From Thauera sp. (GTDB lineage Bacteria; Pseudomonadota; Gammaproteobacteria; Burkholderiales; Rhodocyclaceae): 64,000 bases of DNA. The position numbers were made by a program, and so were the translations under genes. The notes beneath the pieces are model-generated. The model was given only the letters and a program-made list of their open reading frames with translations, ran no database searches and had not been told where the DNA came from. Shown here piece by piece: positions 24,140 to 32,686 of this stretch. The stretch's first letter is position 1. Each line of letters begins with the position of its first letter. The DNA lies in contig JAFLDS010000011.1 in assembly GCA_017302295.1 (NCBI GenBank), positions 34,987-98,986 of the forward strand, given 5' to 3'.

Positions 24140-24305
24140 AATGGCGACGACGAGACATGGAAGCCGCGAAAACCGGGCGGGCGCGAATGGCGGAAAAGCG
24201 ATCGGGGACAGGTCGTTCGGCGGTGTTCGCCATCGGTCAAGTCGTCGGCCTCAGCTGCCCGTGGCCTGATGCATGATGTTAGGCAGCAATGTGCCGGTCA
24301 GCTGG
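24140..24305 (-). repeat. Copy 1 (inverted) of a diverged long inverted repeat
   Basis: Read on the minus strand, this stretch of the 295-bp gap after the racemase matches 28880-29045 on the plus strand at roughly 75-80 percent by eye. Shared strings include AGGCCGACGACTTGACCGA and CGCTTTTCCGCCATTCGC plus TTTTCGCGGC. Together the two copies enclose about 4.6 kb holding the zincin gene and the nuclease-like operon. No transposase is inside. Confidence 0.6.
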
Positions 24306-24397
24306 CATTCGTCGGTGAGGCGACGGCGAAGGGCGGCTTGTCCAACCTGCGAACTGGAACTACCGACTCCGAGCCGCCATTGGAAGGTGCTATAGGT

Positions 24398-25819
24398 CTA
24401 GATAGCAGGGAACCGAGCCCCTGGCACAAGTTGAATTTTCTTGAGATCGCCAGTTATGCTCTGCAACCCAAATGCGAATGAACAGCCGTCGACTTCATCG
24501 TTGTCCAGACGAGCTGTTGGCACAGGTGGCTCGCCACTTGGTCGAAAGTGGGTACTGCAGTTGTGAGATATCTGATATGGACACCCTCGGTCTACCTTAA
24601 ATTGGCCGAATCCACATTGCAGGACTCCATTTCCGTCATCATCGATCTTGATCGGCCCAATCAACTGGTTCGCTAAAGCTTGGAAGTGGAGCTCAAAGAC
24701 AATTTGGCTCCCGTTCACAGGAGCCTCTCCAAATTTCACAAAAGCGCCATCAATTACGACCGATGGCGCGCGAAACTTTTCCAGCAGTTCTTCCAGCCAA
24801 GTTAGATCAGCCGCTGGGTTTGCAGCCATCCAAGGTCTTTCCGAGCGGAACTCCATCGCCGCCTTCATCACCTGCTCGACATCGAGCAACTCAGGAACAC
24901 GAGTGAAAGCAGAAAGCCGTTCCTCGATAACCTTTTCCGGTGACAGGTAGCCGAGCCTTTTAAAGATATCTGAAGCAAGGTATATAAATCGGCTTGGCCA
25001 GTCCGCTGGACCTCCAAATGAAAGATTGCAATCTGCGGCAATAAGATCAGTGATCTGTACAAAACGCCAAGATGGGCTTGATTTACGCCAATCATCTTCG
25101 GTAGCTGGCAGTGCGGGAACCCAAGATGTTTGCTGCGCCAGATCACAAATAACAGGAAACTCGGCACTACGCGTAAGTCCACATCGTTCGATAAAATAAT
25201 CAAATGCGCGCGTGTATTGGGCTGGAACTCCTTTGCGATCCCAAGCAATATCGCCGCTAGAAGTGAGCGCTTCGACGAGCGTGCGTTCAACGAAGTGAGC
25301 CTGACCTTCCAGGATGTCTTTGCCTTGTAAACAGACCTTTTCTCCTGCAATCTCAACTACAGGGTTGATAACCCAATCTGTAGTGATCAATCGTGTCTTG
25401 AGCTCCCTAAACGTACAGTTTGGAATCGGCAGGTTGAAGCGTGCAGCAGATATCCTCGAAACGTCTCGTGCGGTGTTGTCTACCACCCATGCAACCTGAC
25501 CTCCTGCTGGATCATCAGAATATGCAGCAAATGGAAAACGGTAGCCAAGCCCCGTCCTTGCAAGCTCCTTCCACTTCCGGACAGAGTACCCACTTGACTG
25601 ACGGTGGCTGGACCAAAGAATGTGTCCGAAGCCGGTGAAGAGAGTTTGAAAGTAGTGCATATGCTCATGCACATAAGTTGCCATTGCGGCTACGGTCGCC
25701 GAGTCAGGATGAAAAGACTCTGGACTCCGACCAAAGAGTCGCATGTCCAGCCGCGACGCATTAAAGCTTCCGAATATTTGCTCTAACCATGGCTGATTGA
25801 TATCGGAGAATTCGTCCAT
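24398..25819 (-). CDS. Uncharacterised protein with an HExxH (zincin-like) motif
   Basis: A 473-residue protein of unknown family. The only clear motif is YVHEHMHYFQTL, where His51, Glu52 and His55 form an HExxH zinc site in a predicted helix, as in various small-clan metallopeptidases. No signal peptide or membrane segment is visible, so it is probably cytosolic. A third ligand cannot be named. The gene is noticeably richer in A+T than its neighbours and uses codons such as AGA and ATA more freely, which points to recent acquisition. It stands alone on the minus strand inside the inverted-repeat-bounded segment. The ATG at 25819 is the first start; no strong ribosome binding site was seen. 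Confidence 0.75.
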   Translation of the reverse strand: MDEFSDINQPWLEQIFGSFNASRLDMRLFGRSPESFHPDSATVAAMATYVHEHMHYFQTLFTGFGHILWSSHRQSSGYSVRKWKELARTGLGYRFPFAAYSDDPAGGQVAWVVDNTARDVSRISAARFNLPIPNCTFRELKTRLITTDWVINPVVEIAGEKVCLQGKDILEGQAHFVERTLVEALTSSGDIAWDRKGVPAQYTRAFDYFIERCGLTRSAEFPVICDLAQQTSWVPALPATEDDWRKSSPSWRFVQITDLIAADCNLSFGGPADWPSRFIYLASDIFKRLGYLSPEKVIEERLSAFTRVPELLDVEQVMKAAMEFRSERPWMAANPAADLTWLEELLEKFRAPSVVIDGAFVKFGEAPVNGSQIVFELHFQALANQLIGPIKIDDDGNGVLQCGFGQFKVDRGCPYQISHNCSTHFRPSGEPPVPTARLDNDEVDGCSFAFGLQSITGDLKKIQLVPGARFPAI

Positions 25820-26028
25820 ATGACCTTAAGCCTCAAAAAGTGGCATTAACTTGATGAAAGAACTCTAGCAGAGGGACTATGAGCCAATGTAATTTACACG
25901 ACTGTACACCGAAAGAAATCAACAACTTCGGTAGTCGCGCCATTTACGTATGGCCGCTTCTCACGACATTCTCACTATGAAGCGAGAAGCATTGATGCGG
26001 CATGACATTTCACAGAGCAAGCGAGCAA

Positions 26029-27747
26029 TCATGCGTCGCGCTTCAGATGCTCTATTGTTGGGGGAGCCATTTCACTCAGAGGTTTCGCGTAATGCGCTAG
26101 AAACCACGTTGGAACGGGGTGTCGATGAAGGCGGGCGGACAGCGCGACAAGGATCGCCCACGGCGTGGCGTGCCACTCAAACTCCGTAGGATCGGCGGCA
26201 CCTTTGCACAGCGTGAGCGAGGCAGCGAGTTCTTCCGACGCAGATTCTCTGATCGCGCCAAGGGCGCGAGAGACGCCGGCGTCCTGGACATGCTGACGTG
26301 ATGCCGTGAGTGTCTCCAGCGAAGGGCTTGGGAACCATCTTTCGAGCGTCGTGCCTTCCCGCAGAGGATGGACATCCTCCCGCAAGTGACACAGAGTCGT
26401 TTCGTCTGCCAGCAAGGCGGCGACCGTGGCAAGTGCCGGAATCAAGGTGGAGGTCTGGAAGAAGTCTCGGGGCTGGGCATCCGCTGTGACGTTCACTGCA
26501 ATCGCATCCTGCAGAAGATCCGTGTCAACTGGAAGATATCGATCCTGACGCAGGGCATGGTGAAGCCGTGCCGTCACATCGGCCAGAATCCGTTGCGCGT
26601 TGTCCCAGTCCGCCTCGCCCATCAGCGCGACCAGCACCAACGTCAGGTCGATGGTCTGCCCATCGTAGGTGGGCAGCCGGCAGCCGGTATGTTCGTTGAC
26701 AAGAAAGAGAAGCTGCCTGCGAAGCGCTGTCCTGAGTTCTTCTTGCTGCGGCACCTGTTGCAGCAGAAGCAGCAACGTTGCCAGCCGCCCCAGTTCGTCG
26801 AAGATGAGTTCGGCATAGACAAGGCGTTCAGGCCTGTAGATCAGGATCGCGTGACGGCTCTGCAATTGAGGGGACACCTTCTCGAAGTATCCGAGAAGGG
26901 CGCGAATCTGCAGCTCCAAGACCGTCTCTAGCCGGCCGATGAAGGCTTCATCGGCGGAGAAGCCCTGCTTCACAGCCTCGGCCCACATTCTTAGCAGTAG
27001 GTATTCGCCAGCGACAACCCCTGGCTTGAGGTTCCCTTCGGACTGTCCCCAGATCAGGAGAACCGCCCATCCCATCGACGCCGTCGCGCAGCGCTTCAGG
27101 AACCTCTTCTTTCGAGTCGGCGCGCCTTGATCCGATTCACCTTCTGCGGCAGTGAAACAAGAATTCACGAAACGCCCGAAGCGACGCACGGCAGTCTCGG
27201 ACTCCTCCAATCCGGCCACGGCGGCACGAAGGTCCGATTTTCCCTTGGCGAGGAGCAACGTTTCATCGAAAAGATGCTCCTCGATGAGCGGGGTCAGATG
27301 ATCGAGCCCCCAGAACTCCAGCGAGCACAGCGGCCGCTCGGCCACGTCGTGCGATAGCGCTGCGTAGCCGGCCTGTGCCTCCTGCTTGAGCATGCCGTTC
27401 GTGACCAGCACAATCCGTTTTCGTGCACGTTGCAGCCACTCTGGCAGCCGATTCCTGACGAAGTCGTTGCAAGCCTCACGAACAGACGGGTCAATGGCTT
27501 GCTTGCCGCCATAGAAGTCATCGCGGCCGACATCGCCGAATTTGACAACGAACAGGAAGGCCTCTAGTGCCCCGTGCTCATCCTCGTTCGTGGTTACGAT
27601 GTCGACGCCCGCTTGAGGTACGCCAATCTGCGGCCGACTCAATACCGAATGCCCCATCGCACGCAGCAATTCGGGCAGTAGGGCGTCCAGTTCGTCGCGT
27701 TCCCGCAGACCGGCAAGGTAGTGTGACAGTACAAGCTGGATGCTCAT
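26029..27747 (-). CDS. Uncharacterised large protein with a possible restriction-endonuclease-like N-terminus
   Basis: A 572-residue protein, second gene of a two-gene operon; its ATG overlaps the stop of the upstream gene by four bases (ATGA at 27744-27747). Residues about 20-80 (ELLRAMGHSVLSRPQIGVPQ, GVDIVTT, then AFLFVVKFGDVGR) look like the core of a PD-(D/E)xK/Mrr-type nuclease, with Asp49 and Lys69 in place; the usual Glu/Gln before the Lys is Val67, so it may be inactive or only fold-related. A following segment (RIVLVTNGMLKQEA) suits such a fold. The rest is helical and Leu-rich with no known domain. Lower GC than the core genome but less extreme than the neighbour. Confidence 0.7.
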   Translation of the reverse strand: MSIQLVLSHYLAGLRERDELDALLPELLRAMGHSVLSRPQIGVPQAGVDIVTTNEDEHGALEAFLFVVKFGDVGRDDFYGGKQAIDPSVREACNDFVRNRLPEWLQRARKRIVLVTNGMLKQEAQAGYAALSHDVAERPLCSLEFWGLDHLTPLIEEHLFDETLLLAKGKSDLRAAVAGLEESETAVRRFGRFVNSCFTAAEGESDQGAPTRKKRFLKRCATASMGWAVLLIWGQSEGNLKPGVVAGEYLLLRMWAEAVKQGFSADEAFIGRLETVLELQIRALLGYFEKVSPQLQSRHAILIYRPERLVYAELIFDELGRLATLLLLLQQVPQQEELRTALRRQLLFLVNEHTGCRLPTYDGQTIDLTLVLVALMGEADWDNAQRILADVTARLHHALRQDRYLPVDTDLLQDAIAVNVTADAQPRDFFQTSTLIPALATVAALLADETTLCHLREDVHPLREGTTLERWFPSPSLETLTASRQHVQDAGVSRALGAIRESASEELAASLTLCKGAADPTEFEWHATPWAILVALSARLHRHPVPTWFLAHYAKPLSEMAPPTIEHLKRDA

Positions 27748-28646
27748 TGCGGAATGCCTCGCCATAGGCTGCGACGCCGATCGGCACCGACCACCGGATC
27801 CGTCTGCTCGGAATGCGGCAGTTCGACGGAGGCGCTGTAGGGCGCCATCTCCAGCGATGTTTCGTGTACCTGATCGCCGATCCCGAGTTCCACCGCAGTC
27901 CTGTTCGCGTACTTGAAATGCTGCGTGGTGAAGATCTGGCTGAACAGAGAACTCATCTTGGCGTACCGCTCAATATCCCGGCTCTCGTTGCGCTTCAGCC
28001 CGGACAGAGTCAGTCGCATCTCCGGAGTCATCGCAAACTCGCGCAGCCTTGGCGACCCATCGAGCCAGCCTTCGAGTTCGACCAGCTCAGCCAGCGCACT
28101 GTTGGCTGCCTCCAGGGACTTGAACGGCGACTCCGCGGATTTGAGCAGGCGCCGGGTGGTCCATGGAAACTCTTCGACGTGGTACCGCAGAAGGTAGTGA
28201 GCTGCATGCCTCGCGTTCAGGCTGCCCGGATAGGACACCGCAAGGCTCAGCGTCCATCCGAGCGAGATCGAAGGCGTCGCGTTGAGCGCACACAGGCGGC
28301 ACCCGACGAGAATGGCGGTCGATTCATCGACGGCCGAGAGATCGTAGGACTCAGCGGCTGGTTGCTGGAGATGCTGTACATTCGCCGTGTGCAGAAGCGC
28401 TTTTGCGAGTTCGACGTCGTCGTCGATCAACCATTTCGTGATCGCTGCAGTGAACAGCGCCGAAGAGTTAGAAAGCACGTGGAGACAGTTGTTGGCCTCG
28501 GCCAGCAAGTCGTCCTGCAAATCGGCTGATTGCTTTCGTTCTCGCCAAAGTGTCGCGAGCGAATTGATGGATTGCTGGGCGACCGCGATGTCGTGCTGGG
28601 CAGCCGACAGTTGGCGATATAGGTCGTAGAAAAGTTTCCTGCTCAC
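27744..28646 (-). CDS. Uncharacterised partner protein of the nuclease-like gene
   Basis: A 300-residue, mostly helical protein with no recognised domain. It starts at a GTG (28646) after GAGGAT and ends in a 4-base overlap with the next gene, so the two products are made together and probably interact. A coiled-coil-like beginning (YRQLSAAQHDIAVAQQSINS) and cysteine-bearing middle (LVGCRLCALNA) are visible. The function is unknown; the strict coupling and the island setting make a defence or conflict system possible. Confidence 0.7.
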   Translation of the reverse strand: MSRKLFYDLYRQLSAAQHDIAVAQQSINSLATLWRERKQSADLQDDLLAEANNCLHVLSNSSALFTAAITKWLIDDDVELAKALLHTANVQHLQQPAAESYDLSAVDESTAILVGCRLCALNATPSISLGWTLSLAVSYPGSLNARHAAHYLLRYHVEEFPWTTRRLLKSAESPFKSLEAANSALAELVELEGWLDGSPRLREFAMTPEMRLTLSGLKRNESRDIERYAKMSSLFSQIFTTQHFKYANRTAVELGIGDQVHETSLEMAPYSASVELPHSEQTDPVVGADRRRSLWRGIPQ

Positions 28647-28879
28647 GCGATCCTCGAAGTGAATTGGTGGCGAAATCTCAGCGTATTACATACCTCAGCG
28701 CTCGTATCTGACGACCATTCCCGACTGAGCTGCTTCGCAGGCCAGGGTTGCGGTGACATAGCGGATGCAGGCACCCGATGCTGCTCAACCAGAGCGAAAC
28801 ATAACGCTGAGCACAACCACCGGTCCCGTTGTTTCGGTAGCCGGACTGAGTGGTCAGACTGATTGGAATATGCAGCCAC

Positions 28880-29045
28880 CGGCGGCAACCGGCAGCATTG
28901 CGGCCGCTCACCATGCACATGTTGAACGGCTCCTCAGGCCGACGACTTGACCGACGGCCAACACAGCCGAGCGTCAAGTTCCCCTGCGCTTTTCCGCCAT
29001 TCGCACTCACGCAATTTTCGCGGCCACTATGTGTCGTCCTTGCCG
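28880..29045 (+). repeat. Copy 2 of the diverged long inverted repeat
   Basis: The plus strand here matches the minus strand of 24140-24305. It lies in the 475-bp gap 28647-29121 that has no gene. Both copies contain the strings CGCTTTTCCGCCATTCGC and TTTTCGCGGC. Nothing else was recognised in the gap, though GGCGGGCGG/CCGCCCGCC near 29080-29112 forms a small dyad. Confidence 0.6.
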
Positions 29046-29121
29046 AGAGTCCCCTCTCGGCATCATTGCCGTAAGAAGCCGCCCGCCCCTAAAAGGTGCC
29101 TGGCGGGCGGCCCGTTCATCG

Positions 29122-29640
29122 TCAGATCTCGATCTGGTCAGAGATCTCCAAGGCGTCATCGACCTCGATGCCCAAGTGCCGCACTGTCGACTCGAGCTTG
29201 GAGTAGCCCAGCAGGAGCCGACCGGCCCGGAGGTTCGTCGTGCGTTTGTTTGTATATCAATGTCACCTTCGTGCGTCGCATCGAGTGCGTGCCGAAGGCG
29301 GACGGATCGAGGCCGGCGGCCACGACCTAATGTTCGACGATCCTCGCGTACTGCCGAGTGGAGAGATGCGGGACGTCATTTAGCCGGCTCGGAAAGAGGA
29401 AGTCTTCAGACCTCAGGCCGGCCTTCGCGATCCAGGCCGCCACGTCCGTACGCGTCGGCTCGGTCAGTTCGAACTGCACAGGCCGCTGCGTCTTGCGCTG
29501 CACGACCATCGCGCGTGAGACCACGTGGTTTCCGTGCGTCACGTCGTGCACCCGCAGGCTGACGAGGTCGCTGCCTCGCAGCTTGCTGTTGATCGGAGCC
29601 TGATTCTTCATCTCGTGGCAGCCGGCGGCTATCGGGGATC
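29122..29640 (-). pseudogene. Broken tyrosine recombinase (phage-type integrase)
   Basis: On the minus strand LRGSDLVSLRVHDV and QRPVQFELTEPTRTDVAAWI lead into RQYARIVEH and then an in-frame stop (TAG near 29330). The reading continues with GLDPSAFGTHSMRRTKVTLIY, holding the HxxR box of the recombinase. A frameshift near 29240 is needed to reach LLLGYSKLESTVRHLGIEVD, which carries the catalytic-Tyr-side end of the protein. The N-terminal half is absent. So the enzyme has at least two lesions and a truncation and cannot work. It may be what is left of the integrase that brought the island. Confidence 0.8.
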
Positions 29641-29743
29641 TGATCGAGTACCGGTCTGCGGCCTCGACGCTGTCCTCGGCGATGAAAAGCCAAGCGTCGA
29701 GCAAATCGTTTTCCGCACTGGCGGAATGTCGAACCTTGCTCAC
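29641..29743 (-). pseudogene. ParE toxin, N-terminal fragment
   Basis: A GTG at 29743, seven bases after the ParD stop, starts VSKVRHSASAENDLLDAWLF followed by IAEDSVEAADRYS, the first 33 residues of a ParE-type toxin. The reading then passes without a stop into the integrase remnant. The toxin is therefore truncated and fused to unrelated sequence, leaving an antitoxin without its toxin. Confidence 0.7.
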
Positions 29744-29750
29744 GCTGTCG

Positions 29751-30023
29751 CTATGCGGGTCGCCGTGCTGACAGCGTTGCCCGGCCGCGTTGCTTGATTT
29801 CGTCCATGTTAAGCTCGCGCACCCGGCCCGCCTCGATGTCGGCGACACCTTGGGCGATGTCGGCTTTCAGGCTGGCCAGGTTCGCCGCCTGCACGCCCTG
29901 GTAGGCCTCGAACAATCGCAATGCTTCGCGGATGACTTCACTCGCGGAGCTGTAGAGGCCAGACTCCACGTGCTGGCGCACCCGGTTTTCCAGCTCTGGA
30001 GGTAAGGAGACATTGAGGGACAT
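29751..30023 (-). CDS. parD: ParD-type antitoxin
   Basis: A 90-residue CopG/ParD antitoxin with the ribbon-helix-helix start SLNVSLPPELENRVRQHVES and the segment SSASEVIREALRLFEAYQ. It is complete, while its ParE partner downstream is cut short. An orphan antitoxin may still repress its own promoter or counter related toxins. Confidence 0.9.
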   Translation of the reverse strand: MSLNVSLPPELENRVRQHVESGLYSSASEVIREALRLFEAYQGVQAANLASLKADIAQGVADIEAGRVRELNMDEIKQRGRATLSARRPA

Positions 30024-30049
30024 GGCGTGCTCCAGGCGATGTCAAATAA

Positions 30050-30064
30050 TGGCATAGTTTGCCA
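30050..30064. promoter_or_regulatory. Candidate ParD operator
   Basis: TGGCATAGTTTGCCA is an inverted repeat (TGGCA-N5-TGCCA) 27 bp upstream of the parD start. Antitoxins of this type bind such dyads near their promoter. Inferred from symmetry and place only. Confidence 0.35.
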
Positions 30065-30368
30065 CTAAACCGGCTGCTCATGCGCTTGGGGGCTCCTTTC
30101 CGCGCCGACACGACTGATGCTTCTTCCGGGGCAGGAGGGGGGGCGGTCAGCGACAAGTCCTAGTCGCGTTGCGGGTGCACGGGTAGCCGCTGGCGATTGT
30201 CGGCCAAGGCCGATCAGCAGGCCGACGCCATCTTCCTGTGAGCGACAGCTTCATGAGCGGTACGCCACCATCCTTCCTGTGAAGATTATCGGACCGTTCA
30301 CGCTCGGCCGCAGACCCAGACCACGCGCGAGCCACCCCTCTCGTCCCCAACCGCCCCGGCACGCATTC
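30065..30368. other. Gap without a recognised gene
   Basis: Between the toxin-antitoxin remnant and the carboxylase operon nothing convincing was found. Short open frames on both strands have no family likeness and no ribosome binding site. This is a plausible right edge of the accessory region. Confidence 0.5.
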
Positions 30369-30758
30369 CTACTCGAACTCCACCACCACCTGCCCCGACT
30401 GCACGTTGTCGCCCTGGGCGACGGTCAGGGTCTTGATGCGGCCGGCGATGGGGGCGCTGATGTTGGTTTCCATCTTCATCGCTTCCAGCACCATCAGCGC
30501 GTCGCCCACCTGCAGGCACTGGCCGGGCTGGGCGATGAGGCGGACGACGATGCCGGAGACCGGGCTGCGACAGACCTTGTCCTCGTTGACCGGCGCTGTG
30601 CTCGTGCTTGCGGCAGGGGCGGGCGGCGCGGTGGCGACGCTGCCGGAGAGCACGGCGGAGCCCACCGGGTAGGCCGGCGGCAGGGTGGCGACGTCGGCTT
30701 CGGCAACCTCGACGTCCACGTCGAAAGTCTTGTCGTTGATGGTGATCCTGAGCTTCAC
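30369..30758 (-). CDS. Biotin carboxyl carrier protein (transcarboxylase 1.3S-like)
   Basis: A 129-residue carrier. The biotinyl domain (about 62-129) has the biotinylation motif EAMKM with Lys95, and a flexible Ala/Pro linker (about 35-58) precedes it. In this operon it would shuttle the carboxyl group between the 12S-like and 5S-like enzymes. The start is GTG at 30758 after AAAGGAA. The size is close to the 123-residue 1.3S subunit of propionibacterial transcarboxylase and the carrier subunits of sodium-pump decarboxylases. It is the last gene of the operon. Confidence 0.9.
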   Translation of the reverse strand: MKLRITINDKTFDVDVEVAEADVATLPPAYPVGSAVLSGSVATAPPAPAASTSTAPVNEDKVCRSPVSGIVVRLIAQPGQCLQVGDALMVLEAMKMETNISAPIAGRIKTLTVAQGDNVQSGQVVVEFE

Positions 30759-30771
30759 GATGGAATTCCTT

Positions 30772-31071
30772 TCAATGCACGCGGTGCGAGGCCTGGATAT
30801 GCACGCGGCCGACCTGCGCCCAGGTGGCCGAATGCACCAGGCGCACCTGGCGGATCTTCGCGCGCACGCCGAGGAAGGCGGCGATGGCGGCGGAAATCGC
30901 CAGCATTTCCTCTTCGCTCACCGTGTCGGCGGGGGCGGGGGGCGCAGCCGCCGGTGCCGGTGCGCCGGCGTGCGCCTGCCGCGCCTCGAGCTCGGCCACG
31001 CGTGCCACCAGGCTGCGCACTTCGGCACGCAGCTCTTCGATCACCGCCAGCAGCTTGTCCTGTTCGCTCAT
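30772..31071 (-). CDS. Small subunit associated with biotin-dependent (de)carboxylase
   Basis: A 99-residue protein with an N-terminal coiled-coil (LLAVIEELRAEVRSLVARVA), an Ala/Pro linker and a C-terminal part with AFLGVRAKIRQVRLV followed by ATWAQVGRVHIQASH. That end resembles the short proteins placed between carboxyltransferase and carrier genes in methylmalonyl/glutaconyl-CoA decarboxylase-type operons. No membrane helix is visible, unlike the gamma subunits of sodium-pump decarboxylases. It may help assemble the complex. Confidence 0.65.
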   Translation of the reverse strand: MSEQDKLLAVIEELRAEVRSLVARVAELEARQAHAGAPAPAAAPPAPADTVSEEEMLAISAAIAAFLGVRAKIRQVRLVHSATWAQVGRVHIQASHRVH

Positions 31072-31081
31072 CGCGGCGTCC

Positions 31082-32629
31082 TCACAGCGGCATCAGGCCG
31101 TGCTTCTTGTGCGGCCGGGGTTCGCGCTTGGTGCGCAGGTATTCGAGGCTCTGCGCGATGTGGCGGCGGGTCAGCGCGGGCTCGATGACCGCATCCACCA
31201 GCCGGCGCTCGGCGGCGACGTAGGGGTTGGAGAAGGTCTCGCGGTAGTCGCGGATCAGCGCCTGGCGCTTCTCTTCGGGCCGCTCGGCGGCGTCGATCTC
31301 CTTGCGGAACACGATCTCAGCCGCGCCTTCGGCGCCCATCACCGCGATCTCGGCGGTGGGCCAGGCGAACACGCGGTCGGCGCCGAGGTCCTTGCTGCAC
31401 ATCGCCACATAGGCGCCGCCGTAGGCCTTGCGCAGGATCACGGTGATCTTGGGTACGGTGGCCGACGAGTAGGCGAACAGCAGCTTGGCGCCGTGGCGGA
31501 TGATGCCGCCGTATTCCTGCTTCACCCCCGGCAGGAAGCCCGGCACGTCTACGAGGGTGACGAGCGGGATGTTGAAGGCGTTGCAGAAGCGGATGAAGCG
31601 CGCCGCCTTGTCGGAGGCGTCGATGTCGAGCACGCCGGCCTGCACCAGCGGCTGGTTGGCGACGATGCCCACCGTGCCGCCGCTGATCCGCGCCAGCCCG
31701 ACGACGATGTTGGGCGCGTAGCCGGCCTGCACTTCGAGAAAGTCGGCGGCGTCGACGATGCCGGCGATCACGTTGCGCACGTCGTAGCCCTGGCGGCCTT
31801 CCACCGGCACCAGCGACTCGAGCGCGGGGTTCGGCTCGACGCGGCGGTCGCCTTCGACCTGCGGCGGGTCTTCGAGGTTGTTGGCGGGCAGGAAGCTGAG
31901 CAGCTTCTGGCACAGCAGCACCGCGTGGCGGTCGTCGTCGGCGATGAAGTGGATCACGCCCGAATGCAGCATGTGCGCGTCCGGCCCGCCGAGCTGCTCG
32001 GCGGAGACGGTCTCGCCGGTGACCTGCTTGATGACCTGCGGCCCGGTGATGAAGAGCTGCGCCTGGCGCGTCTGGATGATGAAGTCGGTCAGCGCCGGGC
32101 TGTAGGCCGCGCCGCCGGCGCAGGGCCCGCAGATCAGCGAGATCTGCGGCACCACGCCCGACAGCAGCACGTTGGCGTGGAAGACCTTGCCGTAGCCCGA
32201 CAGCGAGTCGATGCCTTCCTGCACGCGCGCGCCGCCCGAGTCGTTGATGAAGACGAAGGGCGAGCCGGTCTTCAGCGCCATCTGCATGATGTCGGCGACC
32301 TTGGTGGAATGCACTTCGCCCGCCGAGCCGCCGGCCACGGTGAAGTCCTGGCTGGCCAGATGCACGAGGCGGCCGCCGATCGCGGCGGCGCCGGTCACCA
32401 CGCCGTCGGCGGGCAGCGGCTTGCCGGCCATGCCGAACAGGGTGGAGCGGTGGGCGGCGAAGAGGCCGGCTTCGTCGAAGCTGTCGGCGTCGACCAGCTC
32501 GGCGATGCGTTCGCGCGCGGTGAGCTTGCCGGCCTCGCGCTGCTTCTGCAGCCGGTCCGCGCCGCCGCCGGCTTCGGCCTCGGCGCGGCGGCGCTGCAGG
32601 TCGGCGATCTTGTCCTGCATGGTGGTCAT
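31082..32629 (-). CDS. Acyl-CoA carboxyltransferase subunit (transcarboxylase 12S / PccB-like)
   Basis: A 515-residue enzyme of the crotonase-like carboxyltransferase family. It moves the carboxyl group between biotin and propionyl-CoA/methylmalonyl-CoA. The two halves are each clear: SPFVFINDSGGARVQEGIDS and CGPCAGGAAYSPALTDF in the N-terminal domain, VDVPGFLPGVKQEYGGIIRH and KAYGGAYVAMCSKDLGAD in the C-terminal one. Length is as in PccB, MmdA and 12S. No biotin carboxylase gene (PccA) is here, which argues against a normal propionyl-CoA carboxylase. Confidence 0.9.
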   Translation of the reverse strand: MTTMQDKIADLQRRRAEAEAGGGADRLQKQREAGKLTARERIAELVDADSFDEAGLFAAHRSTLFGMAGKPLPADGVVTGAAAIGGRLVHLASQDFTVAGGSAGEVHSTKVADIMQMALKTGSPFVFINDSGGARVQEGIDSLSGYGKVFHANVLLSGVVPQISLICGPCAGGAAYSPALTDFIIQTRQAQLFITGPQVIKQVTGETVSAEQLGGPDAHMLHSGVIHFIADDDRHAVLLCQKLLSFLPANNLEDPPQVEGDRRVEPNPALESLVPVEGRQGYDVRNVIAGIVDAADFLEVQAGYAPNIVVGLARISGGTVGIVANQPLVQAGVLDIDASDKAARFIRFCNAFNIPLVTLVDVPGFLPGVKQEYGGIIRHGAKLLFAYSSATVPKITVILRKAYGGAYVAMCSKDLGADRVFAWPTAEIAVMGAEGAAEIVFRKEIDAAERPEEKRQALIRDYRETFSNPYVAAERRLVDAVIEPALTRRHIAQSLEYLRTKREPRPHKKHGLMPL

Positions 32630-32686
32630 GCGATGTTCTCCGGAATCTGTGGGGGAGGAGAGAGACTTCGACCGCTGCGCGCGGGC

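Noticed and set aside
24140-24305. Reading the repeat with GTTAGGC as an integron attC site.
   Set aside because: GTTAGGC occurs once near 24278, but the two copies are inverted, and the second copy lacks matching core sites; no integron integrase is present.
29641-29743. Joining the ParE pieces at 29.7 kb and 22.8 kb into one split gene.
   Set aside because: The N-terminal piece and the C-terminal piece appear to belong to different ParE subfamilies, and they lie on opposite strands.
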